Shown: positions 1 to 11,828 of the stretch, piece after piece | How the letters are laid out: each line of letters begins with the position of its first letter | Position numbering within the stretch: position 1 is the first letter of the stretch | Source: Catonia carolina | Taxonomy: Eukaryota; Arthropoda; Insecta; Hemiptera; Achilidae | NCBI GenBank assembly: GCA_035578175.1 | Contig: JAQMRL010000001.1 | Location: 377,151,220-377,215,219, forward strand | Length of the DNA: 64,000 nt | Reading direction: 5' to 3' | Position numbers and translations under genes: made by a program | The notes under the pieces: model-generated | Told to the model about the DNA's origin: nothing | Seen by the model: only the letters and a program-made list of their open reading frames with translations | Databases searched by the model: none

Positions 1-7
1 GATTGCA

Positions 8-368
8 AACTTGTTGTTTGTTGTTTAGGTCATTAGCCGAAAAGCTGGTTTGAACCTCTAAAGGCTTTACTAACTATAACGTGGAGTGAAGTGGTTTACC
101 ACGCCTTCCTCACTAAGTGGAAAAGTACGCTTATCAGCATGTCCAACCTCCTGAAAAGCATCTACTTTCCACCCTGCAAATGAAACCTTCACTTCATTCA
201 CCACAGGATCCTGGCTTTATAATAAAGTTCATTACTCTCAGAGAAAATAATTCTGACTAGTTTCTTTTACACATTTACCACTTCTATTCTTTAAGGCTTC
301 AGTCATACAATTTAATGAGAAACAGAACTATTTTTTGTAGCTCTGGAACTAGGGGATATTACAAACTT
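8..368 (+). repeat. Dispersed repeat family A, copy 1
   Basis: First of six copies of a 350-480 bp interspersed repeat, here called family A (others near 1438, 5145, 16618, 20940 and 22318). It opens with TTGTTGTTTAGGTC, runs through GCTGGTTTGAACCTCTA, CTTCACTTCATTCACCAC and AATTCTGACTAG, and ends near TTTTTGTAGC. Copies differ by substitutions and internal deletions, occur on both strands and keep no shared reading frame. Terminal inverted repeats were not seen. The class is unresolved; a SINE-like or DNA-element origin are both open. Confidence 0.8.
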
Positions 369-1142
369 ATGATGCATTTAACGGAAAAAGTGCACATACC
401 AAATATTAAGGACAATTAACAAGTTCATAAATTTGGATTTACATTTGTTTACCCAACATTGTTATGCCGCTATTTGTTATTTTAAGTGAAAAGTAGCATT
501 GTTATAAGTTTTAAAAAATAAACTATATGGTGAAAACAGTAAAATGCGTATCACAAATGTTCAAGAGAATTAAATCCTCTACATAATTTTATCTAAAGAT
601 TGTTTGGCCAATGCTTAGTTTAACAGTAATTCCTAATTATATTTAAGAACAGTATTTAAATTTATCCATTCCTTTATTAGTCATTCCACATTTTTAACCA
701 GGAATAGTTGTAACTATTATAGATACAGCGTAAAAATAGGATAAAGTGAGTCAAATATAATATTTTTTGAAGGTTTGCGAGAACGTTAGCTATGTTGCAT
801 TCATGCAGAGTAATCTCTTTACCAAATAAAATGTAATTCGATATGTTGTAAATTGGTTTTCTATGTAGGAGGAGTTTTTGTCTTGTTCTATCAGATTTCT
901 CGACTGAACTTAATAAAAGAATTGATTACAAGTAGGCCTAGGTTTTCTGATAAATGAGCGTCAACGTAGCGTGCTACCTTAACCTCACGCGACGTTTTTG
1001 TATACTAGGTTGGACAATTGACAAAGCAGAGATCCTTCAATGTATAACCAACAGAACTAAACAAACCATCAACTTCTATTTAGCGACACACGGTTAACCG
1101 GGAATGAATTCTTAATTTGTCAGTATACTGATTAACACTACT
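369..1142. other. A+T-rich interval, nothing recognised
   Basis: No coding frame or RNA gene was recognised. The phrase CTATTATAGATACA near 716 recurs near 4672 with loosely similar flanks, so an old repeat may span part of this stretch. Confidence 0.5.
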
Positions 1143-1420
1143 TTTTTATTTTCTCTTGCCGATATGAATATAATATATAAGAAGGAAGGTATTGTTTTCA
1201 TGTCGATTTTTCGAAATCAAGTTTCCGCCAGATATACACGTTTTCCAACTCCCTAAACCCCCCAAAATAAACATGTTTTTAGGTCTGTGTCTGGGTGTGA
1301 AGAGAATATCTCAAAAACGGAACATTGTACAAAGTTTAAACTTTAAACTTAAGTTAGGTACCACTAGAGGGCCGGAAACGAACACTTTCATCAAAATCGA
1401 TCAACCGAACCAGTTTCAAC
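1143..1420 (+). mobile_element. Helentron-like element, copy 1 (5' part)
   Basis: The 5' portion of the family seen full length at 8935-9580. It starts in a T run followed by the subterminal motif ATTTTCTCTTGCC (1148-1160), then GGAAGG-TATTGTTTTCATG and TTTTTCGAAATC. The region TCTCAAAAACGGAACAT through TTTCATCAAAATCGATC matches the core of the other copies. The alternating GT/GC tract has decayed to TCTGTGTCTGGGTGTG. The 3' part is missing; a family A copy begins at 1438, possibly inserted here. The 84-codon frame across it is not conserved between copies. Confidence 0.75.
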
Positions 1421-1437
1421 CGGTTTCAGAGAACCTG

Positions 1438-1566
1438 GCACGGTGATAAGCATGCTTTTCCACTCAGTGAGGAAGACAATAATAAACCACCACATGCCTT
1501 ATTTTTACTTAGTAAAACCTCTTGAGGTTCAAACCACCCTTATGCCTGATGACCTAAACTACAACA
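1438..1566 (-). repeat. Dispersed repeat family A, copy 2 (partial)
   Basis: Reverse-strand partial copy covering only the first third of the family: read on the minus strand, from TTTAGGTCATCAGGC to CTGAGTGGAAAAGCATG. It abuts the truncated Helentron-like copy at 1143-1420. Confidence 0.75.
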
Positions 1567-2326
1567 ATAATCTTTGCATTTGATGAATAATTCTCATTAC
1601 AAACTCCATATGATGTTTTCTCGAAACTAACATTTAGTAATATTGCTTTTATTCTATCTAACTCTTGCTTGTATAAACCTAAATTTTTTAATTACCTAAG
1701 TCGACTTACGCAGATGTACGGGGTTTTAATCTATATTTTAACAAACAATTAATATAATAACCAAGATTCAAGCGTCTAAAAATTGTTTTAACATTTTGTC
1801 TCTACTACGTAGGCAATACTGTTTATCGATACCTTAAAAAAACACAGTGAACAGTACCATTAAAATACTATACACATATTTTCCTCCAACATGAAGAAAT
1901 CTCACAAATTCAGAAATACGAACATTATATCCACCAAACCTACCACAAAAATGACTAAAGAGATTCTAGAACAGGGATCTCTCACCGACGAGGGTTAACT
2001 ACAGAGCGATTTCCTCAATCAAGGCAAAAGGTAAAACACGCTTATTTTATCGTAAATATTGTCGGTTTTTATTACTTACAAGTGTAGTTATTTCTAAATA
2101 TGTATACAAAAACATGACGTCTATTGTAATCAGGGCCTAAACTATAAATAATTTGTTAATGAGATAGCAAATAAATTAAATTATCACGGTGGCGCTTTAA
2201 CTTTATTTATATAAAAAACGAGGTCGTTTACAAAGTTTATTTTATTAAATGACGTCATCTTGGTAGCCAGAATATTGCCAAGATTTATGTTTTAACATAA
2301 TAAGGAATTCGGTTCTTTTTGTATCT
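1567..2326. other. A+T-rich interval, nothing recognised
   Basis: No coding frame, RNA gene or repeat boundary was recognised. Confidence 0.5.
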
Positions 2327-2835
2327 GAAGTGGCGAGACAAATGTTCACTCCTTCACGATGGGAAAAATAGTGTTTGACTCAATTGAGGCGTCTTCATCC
2401 AGTTCTAAGGACGTCGCAACCGCCTACCAACCAAAAATCCACCGCCTGGCTACTTGAGCCTACATCTGTAAAAACCTTCACCTCCCTCGATACTGTTAAT
2501 ATAAAACTTCAAAAAAAATGTCGGGTTAAAATTTACACACTGTCAGCTGTGGAATGGAATGGTAGCCTAATCCCCCCCCATGCTTTCACCGACCAAAACA
2601 CTCATTCACTCACTTTCATTCATCACCAGCTCAGGAATAATCAGCTCATTCATCTTCACCTCGACATTCGGAATGAAACTTCTGTCGACTCCCCTACCCT
2701 AGCTTTGCTCTGTCTATTCTGCCACCTGCCGAGCAATCGCCTCCAACATTCCTCTTTATCAACGCCAGCTTTCTGGTCTTCCCTTCCGCACGCCAGATCC
2801 CATGGAGGCATCCCCGAAATCAACAACCTTTAAAT
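2327..2835 (+). mobile_element. Family B element, copy 1 (possible retroelement 5' end)
   Basis: About 500 bp, richer in G+C and C than its surroundings, homologous to the insertion at 19506-19930. Both start near GGCGAGA and share TTCACTCC-TCACGATGGG. An ATG at 2359 (copy 2: 19544) opens a frame whose residues agree between copies: M-G-x-x-V-x-D-S-I-E-A-S-S-S-S, then K-x-x-A, R-L-A, T-V and C-R-V-K. The agreement over diverged DNA suggests the copies descend from a coding sequence, perhaps an ORF1 start. Both frames are broken within about 80 codons. This copy extends about 190 bp beyond the similarity (2640-2835) with C-rich sequence. No matching transposase or RT was recognised. Confidence 0.55.
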
Positions 2836-5144
2836 TTAAGGGTTCTGTTTCAAACAGGTACTCCATACAATACCACTGATGTTGCCACTGCCACAAATAT
2901 TTCTTTGCTTGCCTTGGGCCCTCGATGTTTGGTATCAATCTATTGTGCTGCAGATTCTTTCGGTTTTAGCTAACGCTGAGCAGCTAACCGGTTTAAACAG
3001 TTATAACAATTTTTGCCGTACTTTTATTTTTTAAAACCTACAGCGAACGAAAATTGAAAATATAACGATTTTGAGGATATTTAATGTATAATTATCTATT
3101 GCAATAACTTATTATATTTTTGGTTCTTATCTTTACTTTTTAAGTTATTATGATATTTTGAGTATAATCATTCGGTTAAGTGAGAATTATGTGAAAGTGA
3201 TATAATAGGGTTGATTTGTATTTAATCGTTTTTTTATGTCCATTTGGACTATAAATTTTAACTGTTATTTAACTATTGGAGTTTAATTATTGATCGTTTC
3301 TAAACTAATTGAGCAGAACGTTAAAAAATCTGTTAAGATGTTATTGATCAATTAACTTTGACCTTTAGACTGATGTAACTATAATAATGTACGCTATACG
3401 AACATCATCTTAACCTAAATACAGGGTCCATTAAGGGACCAGGGATCCACCGAAGGATGGATATAGTAGGTCTCTTTGGAGCTTCGTAAGCTCTATTTGC
3501 CCTTACTTGGTACTAATCTGAACCTCCTTTCTCATCACTTCTGACGAGAGTACCTACCTGTCTTAAATTGAAATTAGTTCTACGGTAGACAACTTAGTTA
3601 TAATCTATTTAAAAGAATTTCAGGTTTTTACTTTCTCGCCCTCTATTTATGGTATAGAAGGCCTATATAAAAATATTACGATGGTGCGAAATAATCGGAT
3701 TTTATTTAATTTTAACCTTTTATAATCGCTGAAGCCACGAAAGCAAATTTAAGAAGGAATTTTAAGCGTACTTATTTTTTTTTATGTTTACAGAAGTTGA
3801 ACTACTTTACAGATTTATCTGAAATTTTAAAACTAACCCTTTCTTAAACATTTGCAGAAAGCTTTTTGAAATTTTTGAAATTTTCGAAGCCACAAAATTA
3901 CTAGTAATTTTCTTCGATGCAACAATATTATTTTACCCAAAATAGCTCTTAAAAACCTTTTTTAAACTTTCCTCATTAGTAAATGAGGAAAACCAACAGA
4001 TGTTGGAATAATTAAGATATATAATTATAATCTCTAAAAAAATTCAAGAAGTGTTTTTTAAAATTATATATTTTGGGTACATTTTAGTGAACATTGGGCA
4101 AAATAAAAGTTATATAATTTAAAATGCCAACTGTTTTATTTAATATAACTTATTTGTGAGGTTCTTACTTTACCTTGAATTATCAATAAATTATTTGTGT
4201 TTATTTATTTATACCAAATTTAAATTGCGAACTCCATAAACTCTACGTGTCTATTGAAGCCAATTTTTCAGGAGACACGTAAAACATTCTAGCTTTAAAA
4301 TTTTTGATTTACCAGGCATTCTTTCATTTAAAGAAATAGGACGTCAACCAAGGATATACCATACTAAAGTTTTGAAATGTGGTGTATAAGGGAGCTTTTG
4401 AAATTCATGCTCAGTGTCTAAATTGTTACAGTACTTCAGGTTCAAGCAATACCCACTGAAATACAAAAAAACTAAATTCTATACTCTGGTCTAATGGTCC
4501 CTTCAGAAATTGCAGGTTCAAAATGTAATTCAAGTCAATTTTTTTTTATTTATTAAAACATAGTATTTTTCCTCTATGCTTAGTTAAGCTGAAATTAGCA
4601 ACGTTATTAGCGGCATTAATATTGATCATTTTTAAGTTACATAGTTTTACACTGTTGACCGAGTTTGTAGCTATTATAGATACAACATTAAAATATGACG
4701 TACATTGAATAAAATACAATACATCTTGAAGAATAGGGAAAAGGTCAATACGGGTTGCCGTACTATCCGTAAAAGCGTAAAGCTACGCTAAAAAAAAACA
4801 AAATATCGTAGCGCTAACATAGATTTATGTTTAATTGCTAGAGTTATACTAAATTATGTTTATTAATAATGTGACAACTGTGTAGGCTGGCGCAAAGTGT
4901 TTTATTTATAGCCACTAAAGCCACTCTAATGGGTGGCTATAAAGTATGGTCACTGAACAATTGAAAAATTTACATTTTACAAATATATTTACAAATAACA
5001 ATATGAGGTACCTTTCCAGCTAAAGTTATTCCAGGTTATTTATAAACTGTAATTTTAATTAAATTGATTTGAATAACTGAATCAAAAGGGATTTTTTGCA
5101 ACGATTATGATGTAAACATCATTCGATATTTAAATCACAATGGT
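2836..5144. other. A+T-rich interval with one structured patch
   Basis: Mostly featureless A+T-rich DNA. A patch at about 3420-3570 is less A+T-rich and holds short hairpins (GGTCC-ATTAAG-GGACC and GAGCTT-CGT-AAGCTC); I recognise no family. The phrase CTATTATAGATACA near 4672 repeats that near 716. Confidence 0.45.
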
Positions 5145-5455
5145 GTTTAGGTCAGCAGCCGAATGGCTGGTTTAAAATTCTAGAGGTAAAAGTCTAGAGG
5201 TAGCCTGCAAATGACACCTTCATTTCATTCACCACAGGGTCAGGCTGTATAATGAAATTCATTATTATCAGAGGAGATAAATCTGAAAAGTGTCTTATAC
5301 ACCTTTACCTCTTCTGTTATTAAATAGTTCAGTGATATAAATGGCTGACTATGTGATAAGAAACAGAACTATTTTTGTAGCCATGGAATCAACAGATTGA
5401 GTGCAATCAATTTAACACTCCACCTGCCCATTATGGGCAAAATCACAATTATGGA
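5145..5455 (+). repeat. Dispersed repeat family A, copy 3
   Basis: Starts GTTTAGGTCAGCAGCCGAA. It lacks about 130 bp present in other copies, so the head joins directly to CCTGCAAATGACACCTTCA. It continues past the usual end into AACAGATTGAGTGCAA and CACTCCACCTGCCC, then TATGGGCAAAATC, the same extension seen in copy 6. It overlaps the chance minus-strand frame at 5369-5713. Confidence 0.8.
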
Positions 5456-5874
5456 ACCATTAAAATATTTATGTTTTCTTAATATTCTTATATCTGAATA
5501 AATAAAATGTATTTTTAGATTTTCTGCGATTCTATTCAAAAATGTAAAATAATTACAACTAGTGAATGAGATAGACGGAGACATGAGTAACAAATAGCTT
5601 GGGTTGAAGGAGAACCCCATTATACAGTGGGAAAATTTAACAGTTAGAAGGGACTTTAAAATTATGCCGTATTTTTTAGATTTTATTCTGCCATTTACTT
5701 GGATTCTACACATTCAATTAAGTTTTTGGAATGATTGATAAACAACCATTTTTAGGTCGATATTCAATGTAAGTAGTCGTGGGAGTAGGTAACCTAATTT
5801 TCTCCGTTGGTCTTCTAGTACTTTTCGTTTGATAATTACGCAATCTTCTTTCGTTTTTGCTTTACTTCCAACTG

Positions 5875-6003
5875 GTTTCATATTACTGGTAATGCAGACG
5901 ATGTAGAGTAATAGACAAAATAACCATGAAAAAATCCCAGACATGACCAGAAATCGAACACGGGACTGGCGTAGTTATGTTGACCACTACACCAAAAATT
6001 AGC
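5875..6003 (-). mobile_element. tRNA-derived SINE, type 2
   Basis: Minus strand reads a tRNA-like head with an A-box region GGTGTAGTGGTCAAC and a B-box GTGTTCGATTTCTGG, followed by GTCTGGGATTTTTTC. The tail has CATCGTCTGCATTACC, which resembles the tail of the SINE at 24418-24535. It is degenerate and not a functional tRNA. Confidence 0.65.
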
Positions 6004-7297
6004 TATAGTTACGTGTGCGGTCTATGTCAGTAGTTTGCCTAGGTGTAATATAAGGTAGCAGACTCTTTCGGATTTAGGTGTTTAAATAAAAATTGGTAGA
6101 TATAATAATGAGGAATAAGTATTTAGGCTAAATTAAACGCCTCCATGGGTTAATCAGGGTGTTTTAGTCGCTACGTCGATAGTTCTGATACAGAGTCTCC
6201 AATAAATTCTTATCCAAAAATTTAATACACATACCAATTTACCAGTGCACAAAAAACACTTATAATTCATCTGAGTAACCCCGCGAGAAGTCTTAAGTTT
6301 ATTGACTAAAATAATTTCTCGACGTGCGTCAATGACAGAGCCATTGCACTGACCGGCAGCTCGTTAAGTAAATCAAAATATTATTTAATTTTTACTTATT
6401 AAGCCTATATTGATAAAAAAAAGTAAAAAAACTCTGGGAAAATATTCCCGGGGTTCGTTTCGATATGTAGCGGTTTTCTAATAGTATTTTAAAATATTCC
6501 CGCTAACATAAATACTTATTAATATTAAATTTACAATATTGCGTGATATAAAACAAGAAAGTCCATCTGTACTGTTCGATGGTTGGTTCAAGACAAGCTT
6601 TTCATTGTTTTAAAATTATAACTTCGGAATTAAATAATGTTTTTGGTAAAATAAAATATTAAGTAAATTTTGAAAAAATAATTCTGTTTTAGGTACTAAT
6701 TTATTAATTTTGTTTGGTTAATTAAATAAAGAAAATTAAATATTGTGGTTTATATTTTTTAAAAACAAGTTTATATAAATTCAACATTTACCTTCACTAA
6801 CAAAAAGTAGAAATTAGCTGTTCTAAATAAATTTGTAAAACTAACCCAACAGCTGTTCGCTACAGATACCATCCAAATTTAAGCAAAATCTGTAAATTTG
6901 TGCATTTATCTTAGCATCCGTTTTCTGTCCACCCTATGAATTAATATGACGGCCCGTTTTATTGATTTACTCGTATTAAATTGATATTAAATTATTTGTT
7001 ACAATTTCATTTGATCTATTAAATAACAATTCTTTATAGCTATAATAAATTGGATTATTATTACTACTATTTTAAACAGTGGACGTTAGGCGGCTAAAGT
7101 TTTGTGGCTTCTTTAGTAACTATTGTCAAGTATTATTATTGTATGAGATCCGTAGATGTGACAGTAAGAAAAATATTATACTTTTTATTTCAATAGCTAC
7201 TCGTTGTATTAAATTGTGATCAAAACATTCTGCTTAAGTTAAATTTACCAGTTAAATGGAAGTCTATTTAATGATAGAATATAGAAAAATATCACAG
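6004..7297. other. A+T-rich interval, nothing recognised
   Basis: No coding frame or repeat boundary was recognised. A small palindrome, GGGAAAATATTCCC, lies near 6436. Confidence 0.5.
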
Positions 7298-7398
7298 TTT
7301 TACTTTCTCTTGCTTTTATGAGTATATAGGAAGGAATATATAATTTTCATGTGGATTTTTCGAAATCGAGTTTTCACCGCGTCTGAAATCTAAATCTT
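7298..7398 (+). mobile_element. Helentron-like element, copy 2 (5' end only)
   Basis: About 100 bp of the family's 5' end: T run, subterminal motif TACTTTCTCTTGC, then ATATAGGAAGGAA, TTTTCATGTGGATTT and TCGAAATCGAGTTTTCACC. It is cut off where a Jockey relic begins near 7400. Confidence 0.75.
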
Positions 7399-7399
7399 T

Positions 7400-7869
7400 T
7401 CCCACGCACCTTTTTACGTATCTAATCATACCCTTCAAAAAGACCTGAAAATACCAACGGTTCGAGACATTTAAACGCAACATACAACTTATTACACACA
7501 AAGACAATTGACCACATAAATCCAAATGTCCAATCTCTTTCAACTAACGATCTTCCTGTTAACAGACGACTGAAACGAAGGTGGAATTAGGATCTTCTCC
7601 AACCACTATAAACAAACCGTTTCAATTTAACTTGTCATGCCATTGTAATTTTATATAAAAAAATTATCATCCATCATAGTTTATAAATCAGTATCATTGA
7701 AACATATTGGCACCACATTCCTTGCAAAATTTCACTCTGAAATCGGTCACTGGATCGATTCTCATTCACGTCACATTCCCGCCATTCCTCATTCATTCTA
7801 GCTCATTTACTAGTTGTGCTTTAAAAAATTGTACAATTTGTAAATAAAAATAAAGTTTAAACCAAAAAA
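7400..7869 (+). pseudogene. Jockey-clade retrotransposon, RT C-terminus and 3' UTR
   Basis: The plus strand translates as the end of a Jockey-type RT protein: A-P-F-Y-V-S-N-H-T-L, then K-I-P-T-V, and in another frame R-R-L-K-R-R-W-N near 7560-7590. At least one frameshift and stops break it. The motif order matches the copies at 10365 and 63705. The A+T-rich 3' UTR ends in TTTGTAAATAAAAATAAAG and a short A run (about 7869). The UTR resembles, in reverse, 50325-50640. 5' truncated. Confidence 0.8.
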
Positions 7870-8599
7870 ATTTACGACTTGCTTCTAAGAAGTAGACAGG
7901 ATAACTACTTTGTACCAATAAACATCATTTCTGTACTTTTCAAAAGAGCTACAATTTTGGAAATCGGTTTAAATATTATCAGTTATACTTGTAAAAAGTA
8001 AAAAAGGGAGTTATACTGAAAATATAATAAACCAGTTTATTTGTGTTTGCCTTTGAGGCTAGAAAAAAGCCCGTGAATAGTGTGAGCGCAGTTGATAGTA
8101 TTACTACATTTTCCATATTATGAATTTAATGTTAAAAAATTTCAGAAATTTACGAATGTTTTTGTTCTGTATTACAAATTAACCCAGAAGGAAAGAGGTT
8201 ATTTCCATAAAATTTATTCTGAGAACGGATTTAGTTTTAATTAAAATATATTTTTTTAAATAATTTATTCAATGTATTTTACCCATGATTGTATTCTCAA
8301 AAGTGCAATAAATGTCGGATCAAACATTGGTATGATGACGAGTGCAGTGAACTCGTCAAATTGCTATTGATTTCATACTCAATATAAACTTGTATATTGA
8401 TGCAATACGTATTAAAGTTCATTTTAAGTTAGTTCCATTAAAATAAATTAGATACTTCAATCGATTATGTTTCCATAACTCTGTTAAGTATGTCTATCGC
8501 AGTATAATAACTCAGTTACATTATGTCTCAATATTTTTTTAGTTTTTTAAAACCTAACTGGCTTCAATTCCCGGTCAGATCTGCCATGTTTACACAACT
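7870..8599. other. A+T-rich interval with a tRNA-like remnant
   Basis: No gene recognised. At 8567-8592 the phrase GGCTTCAATTCCCGGTCAG resembles a SINE B-box region, but no head or tail remains. Confidence 0.4.
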
Positions 8600-8868
8600 A
8601 ATCTTCACTCTTCATCGTCTGCGTCCATTTTCTTTTCAGGCGCCTGACAATAGGAAGGGTATTTGATGAGATCGAACGAACTTTTGGGGTTTTTGTGTGA
8701 AAAGTGTTGTATGTGCTTTTAATTAGGCTATTTAAAAAACTGTAGGGATTTTAAAATTTGTGTGCAGAATATGATTACTTACATAAAATGGGGCATTGGT
8801 GATAGCTCAAAGAGCTTTCGATTGGTGGCTTTAAATGTTTAATGTGGACGTGTGATAGGAACCAAAAT
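8600..8868 (-). pseudogene. Jockey-clade RT C-terminal relic
   Basis: About 80% identical by eye to 10674-10928 on the same strand. The minus strand gives N-A-P-F-Y-V-S-N-H, then K-I-P-T-V-F, and R-R-L-K-R-K-W near its end, with stops and frameshifts between. It corresponds to the last 80 or so residues of a Jockey RT. The family's 3' UTR was not recognised beyond it, so it is truncated at both ends. It lies just 5' of a full-length Helentron-like copy. Confidence 0.75.
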
Positions 8869-8934
8869 TCAAAGTCTGTGTTAGCATTTATGTGAGAAAC
8901 AGTTGGACATAAAACCACAAAACATTTAAACGTA

Positions 8935-9580
8935 TTTTTTACTTTCTCTTGCTTATGTAAATATATAGGAAGGAAAGTATTGTTTTCATGTCGATTTTAA
9001 GAAATCGAGTTTTCACCGGATCTACACTTTTCAGACCCTCTGAACCTAAAAAACATGTTTTTAGCGATTGGTGTGTGTGTGCGCGCGCGCGTGCGTGCGT
9101 GAACAGAATATCTCAAGAACGGAACATCGTACGAACTTGAAACTTAAGTTACATACCGCTACCGGACTCGACACAAACATTTTCATCAAAATCGGTCAAC
9201 CAGAAGTAGTAGTTTATTCGTATAATTTTTCACTTTTTTGCAATTTTCTCAAAAATGGTCTTACGATTTTTTTAAAAATCGCCTGGTTTACTAAATTTTT
9301 TATTCTCTACAAGATAGGGTAGGCGCCATGTTTGCTGAAATTCTTGGTGAGGCTGTTTTAACATAAAAAAATTGTTTTTTGAAGTTTACGGCTTTAATAT
9401 GCATATTAACGCTGATGTCAATTTTCATTTTGCGTCTTTCACTCATGATTAAAATAAGGTTATGTTTTTTGAGGTTAGTTTTTTGTTTATTCCTAATGTT
9501 TTATTACTAATGTTAGGTTATATTGTTAATTATTTGCATTGGCAAGAGAAAGTTGTGTGAGTGTTTCACACCAGATTTTT
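8935..9580 (+). mobile_element. Helentron-like non-autonomous element, full length (copy 3)
   Basis: The most complete copy. The 5' end lies in a T run followed by subterminal ACTTTCTCTTGC (8941-8952). Near the 3' end the inverse, GGCAAGAGAAAGT, lies at 9541-9553, and directly after it is a hairpin GTGTGA-GTGTT-TCACAC (9555-9571), then CCAGA and a T run. An alternating GT/GC tract sits at 9070-9101. Asymmetric subterminal inverted repeats, an internal simple repeat, a 3' terminal hairpin and T-rich flanks are the features described for Helentron-associated elements (HINE/DINE-1 type). There is no TSD and no protein. The class assignment is an inference. Confidence 0.65.
9070..9101. repeat. 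GT/GC alternating microsatellite
   Basis: Alternating purine-pyrimidine tract within the Helentron-like copy. Sequence of this kind can adopt Z-DNA. The homologous position in copy 5 (52838-52918) is longer. Confidence 0.9.
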
Positions 9581-9691
9581 TTTATAATTGGCTGTCCTGG
9601 TTAATGTGTCAGTACAGTTAAATATTATAAAGGTAGGAAGAACATTGATGTTATTGGATCCATTACCATTGAAACTTATAAGCTAACATGA

Positions 9692-9858
9692 CGCTCCATG
9701 ACGTAGTGACTTGCGAGCTAGCATATAAAGCGTAAGGTCCTGGGTTCGATTCCCGGTCAGAGTCTGGAAATTTTAGCACATTAAGATCCACAGTTACAGT
9801 ACGAAAACACACAATTATCGCTAATGACCAAGCTGTCTTTGTGACTTTAAATAAACTA
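9692..9858 (+). mobile_element. tRNA-derived SINE, type 1
   Basis: Head with B-box GGGTTCGATTCCCGG (9745-9760) and a weak A-box (GACGTAGTGACTTGCGAGC), then GTCTGGAAATTTT, a CCACAGTTACAGT-type middle, and the family tail CGCTAATGACCAAGCTG ... GTGACTTTAAATAAA. The type 1 SINE recurs on both strands through the window. No clean TSD was seen. Confidence 0.8.
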
Positions 9859-10364
9859 AAGAAAAAAATTAATTAAAAAATTTGTGGATAACGAGAGATA
9901 ACTTTTATTATAATATCTGAGGTGTCCTTCGTAGCAGCTGATATTTACGTCCATGGCCAATTAAATTTATTTGCTATAAAAATACTCAGCCTAACTTGTT
10001 GGAAAAGTAATAATTGTTCAATGTTATTAATGGATATGAATTTTGAAAATGTAAGAAAATACGTATTACTTCTTCGAATGTTATTATAACGTCCGTGTAA
10101 CAAGTTAAGTGGACTTCCAAATGAGTTAAAAGTGAAATATTAAATTTTACGCCGTCAAAATATTTCAGTTATAATTATTATTATTAAAGGATCTATACAG
10201 TCCACACAGGTTTCACGACCAAATGCAATTAAAAGTGTTTTTTTAATGGAATTATTTAAGAAATTAAGATCATTTTAACTAGAATTTTATCAAAAATAAT
10301 TCTCAAATTAATTTTAAATTATCAAAATACATGGACATTGGGCAATATATTTTTTACTTTATTT
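9859..10364. other. A+T-rich interval, nothing recognised
   Basis: No coding frame, RNA gene or repeat boundary was recognised. Confidence 0.5.
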
Positions 10365-10955
10365 TATTTAATATTTATTTTATTCACAACTGTACAACAA
10401 TAGCAACTTAAAATTAGTGAATAAAATGAATAGTTTGTAATAGTGACTTGTGTATGACATGAAGTGAAGCCAGCCCAATTGTCAATTTTTAGCGTGAATT
10501 CAAAATGTGGAATGAACATGAAATATAGCATTTTACATTAATTGTGTTATGATGAATATAGTACAGGTACAATGAGATGTGATTGACAATAATTACCGGA
10601 TGAATGAAGTGTGTGAGAATTTTTACGGATGAGTTCTTTGATTTGTCTTATAGTGGTCGTAGTAGATCACGATTCCATTTTCTTTTCCTTCGCCTGACAA
10701 CAGGAAGGGTATTTGATGAGATTGAACGAACGTTGGGGTTTTTGTACGCAATTGTTTTCGTGTGAAAAGTGTTGTATGTGCTTATAATTATTGAAAAAAC
10801 TGTAGGGATTTTCAAATTTGTGTACAAAGTATGATTACTTACATAAAATGGGGCATTGATAATGGCTCAAAGAGCTTTCGATTGGTGACTTTAAATGTTT
10901 AAGATAGACGTGTGACAGGAACCAAAAATAGAGCAACCACAAATTCATTTGGTCG
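10365..10955 (-). pseudogene. Jockey-clade RT C-terminus with 3' UTR
   Basis: On the minus strand the coding part (10674-10955) gives, in one frame with few stops, I-N-A-P-F-Y-V-S-N-H-T-L, K-I-P-T-V, N-P-N-V and R-R-R-K-R-K-W-N-R-D-L. This is the Jockey C-terminal block in the order seen in the intact copy at 63705-63998. The upstream residues fit the ILQRFQSKALR segment with one stop. The 3' UTR (10365-10673) ends in ACAACTGTxxAATAAA-like sequence as in the 7.4 and 50.3 kb copies. The element is 5' truncated near 10955. Confidence 0.75.
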
Positions 10956-11039
10956 GATTGGTGAATATACAATACTCATTATACATTATACAATTCTCAT
11001 TAAGAAATTACCTAAGGTTACATAAAATTTACCAAAAAG

Positions 11040-11345
11040 TAATTACGTTCCATTTGAACTACCAAAAAAGTAAATAACCGTGTACGTAATTTGGTTTTCC
11101 TTTGCCAGCTTCATTGAACCACTTAAGTAAATTATTTTGTTCGTTGACTTGTTTCCTAAATTTGTGATTTATAGATATTCCTGTTCACACTAGGTTTTTG
11201 TCCCATCGGATATTGGTTTCTTTGTGAATCTGAAAAGCCTCTGTGGATCAGTTCTGATTTTTCTTCCTTGTTGAAATCTGGTATACATACACTCGAATTT
11301 TTTCAGTTCATCTGTTTTTCCTGTTATATTCTCTAGTGCCCTATG
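11040..11345 (-). other. Coding-like degenerate stretch, unrecognised
   Basis: Minus-strand frames here give protein-like runs rich in K, E, R, N and Q (for example L-K-K-F-E-C-M-Y near 11300 and N-N-L-L-K-W-F-N near 11120), split over frames. It could be the linker between domains of a non-LTR polyprotein, but no diagnostic motif is present. I do not assign a family. Confidence 0.25.
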
Positions 11346-11828
11346 TGATTTTTGCAGATCTTGCAGTTGTAGTCAGTTAACTTTCCAGATGGTTGGTGTT
11401 TTCTATTTCCTTGGGTTTTTTTAGTTTTTTAACCAAAAAAGTAAATTTGTTACGTTTTCATTGTATTAGTTATTAGTTCTATCTCTTTTTGTAAACCATC
11501 TCATTTGGTGCGATTCCACTGCTCACCCCGTTTTTATATTTGCTAGTTCCAAGTTATTCCTTTTCATTTTTTAGAAGTTATTCTACTTTAGATAATCGCA
11601 CGTTTTGTTTTCTGATTTAGTATGAAAACTGTTTCATTCTTACCGAGTGATTTTTTAGTCCTGTTACCCAATGGTTAATGACTGGTAATTTTTTTCTAAG
11701 AGAGGGAAATTATGTTTTGTGACACGAAGTTGGTATCCCAACTCAACCGGTGTAGATACGGCAGTGTGAGTTGATTCCCATTGATCTGTATAAAATTCTG
11801 TGCCGCTACAGGTCGTGTTACGTCCTGT

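Noticed and set aside
1003..1030. Mariner-like terminus (CTAGGTTGGACAATTG)
   Set aside because: No partner terminus, TA duplication or coding trace nearby.
9068..9322. 84-codon plus-strand frame
   Set aside because: It crosses the GT/GC tract of the Helentron-like element (C-A-R-A repeats) and is not kept in other copies.
8625..10928. A segmental tandem duplication (2049 bp offset)
   Set aside because: The repeated piece is only the Jockey C-terminal coding region; the flanks differ, so these are two independent insertions.
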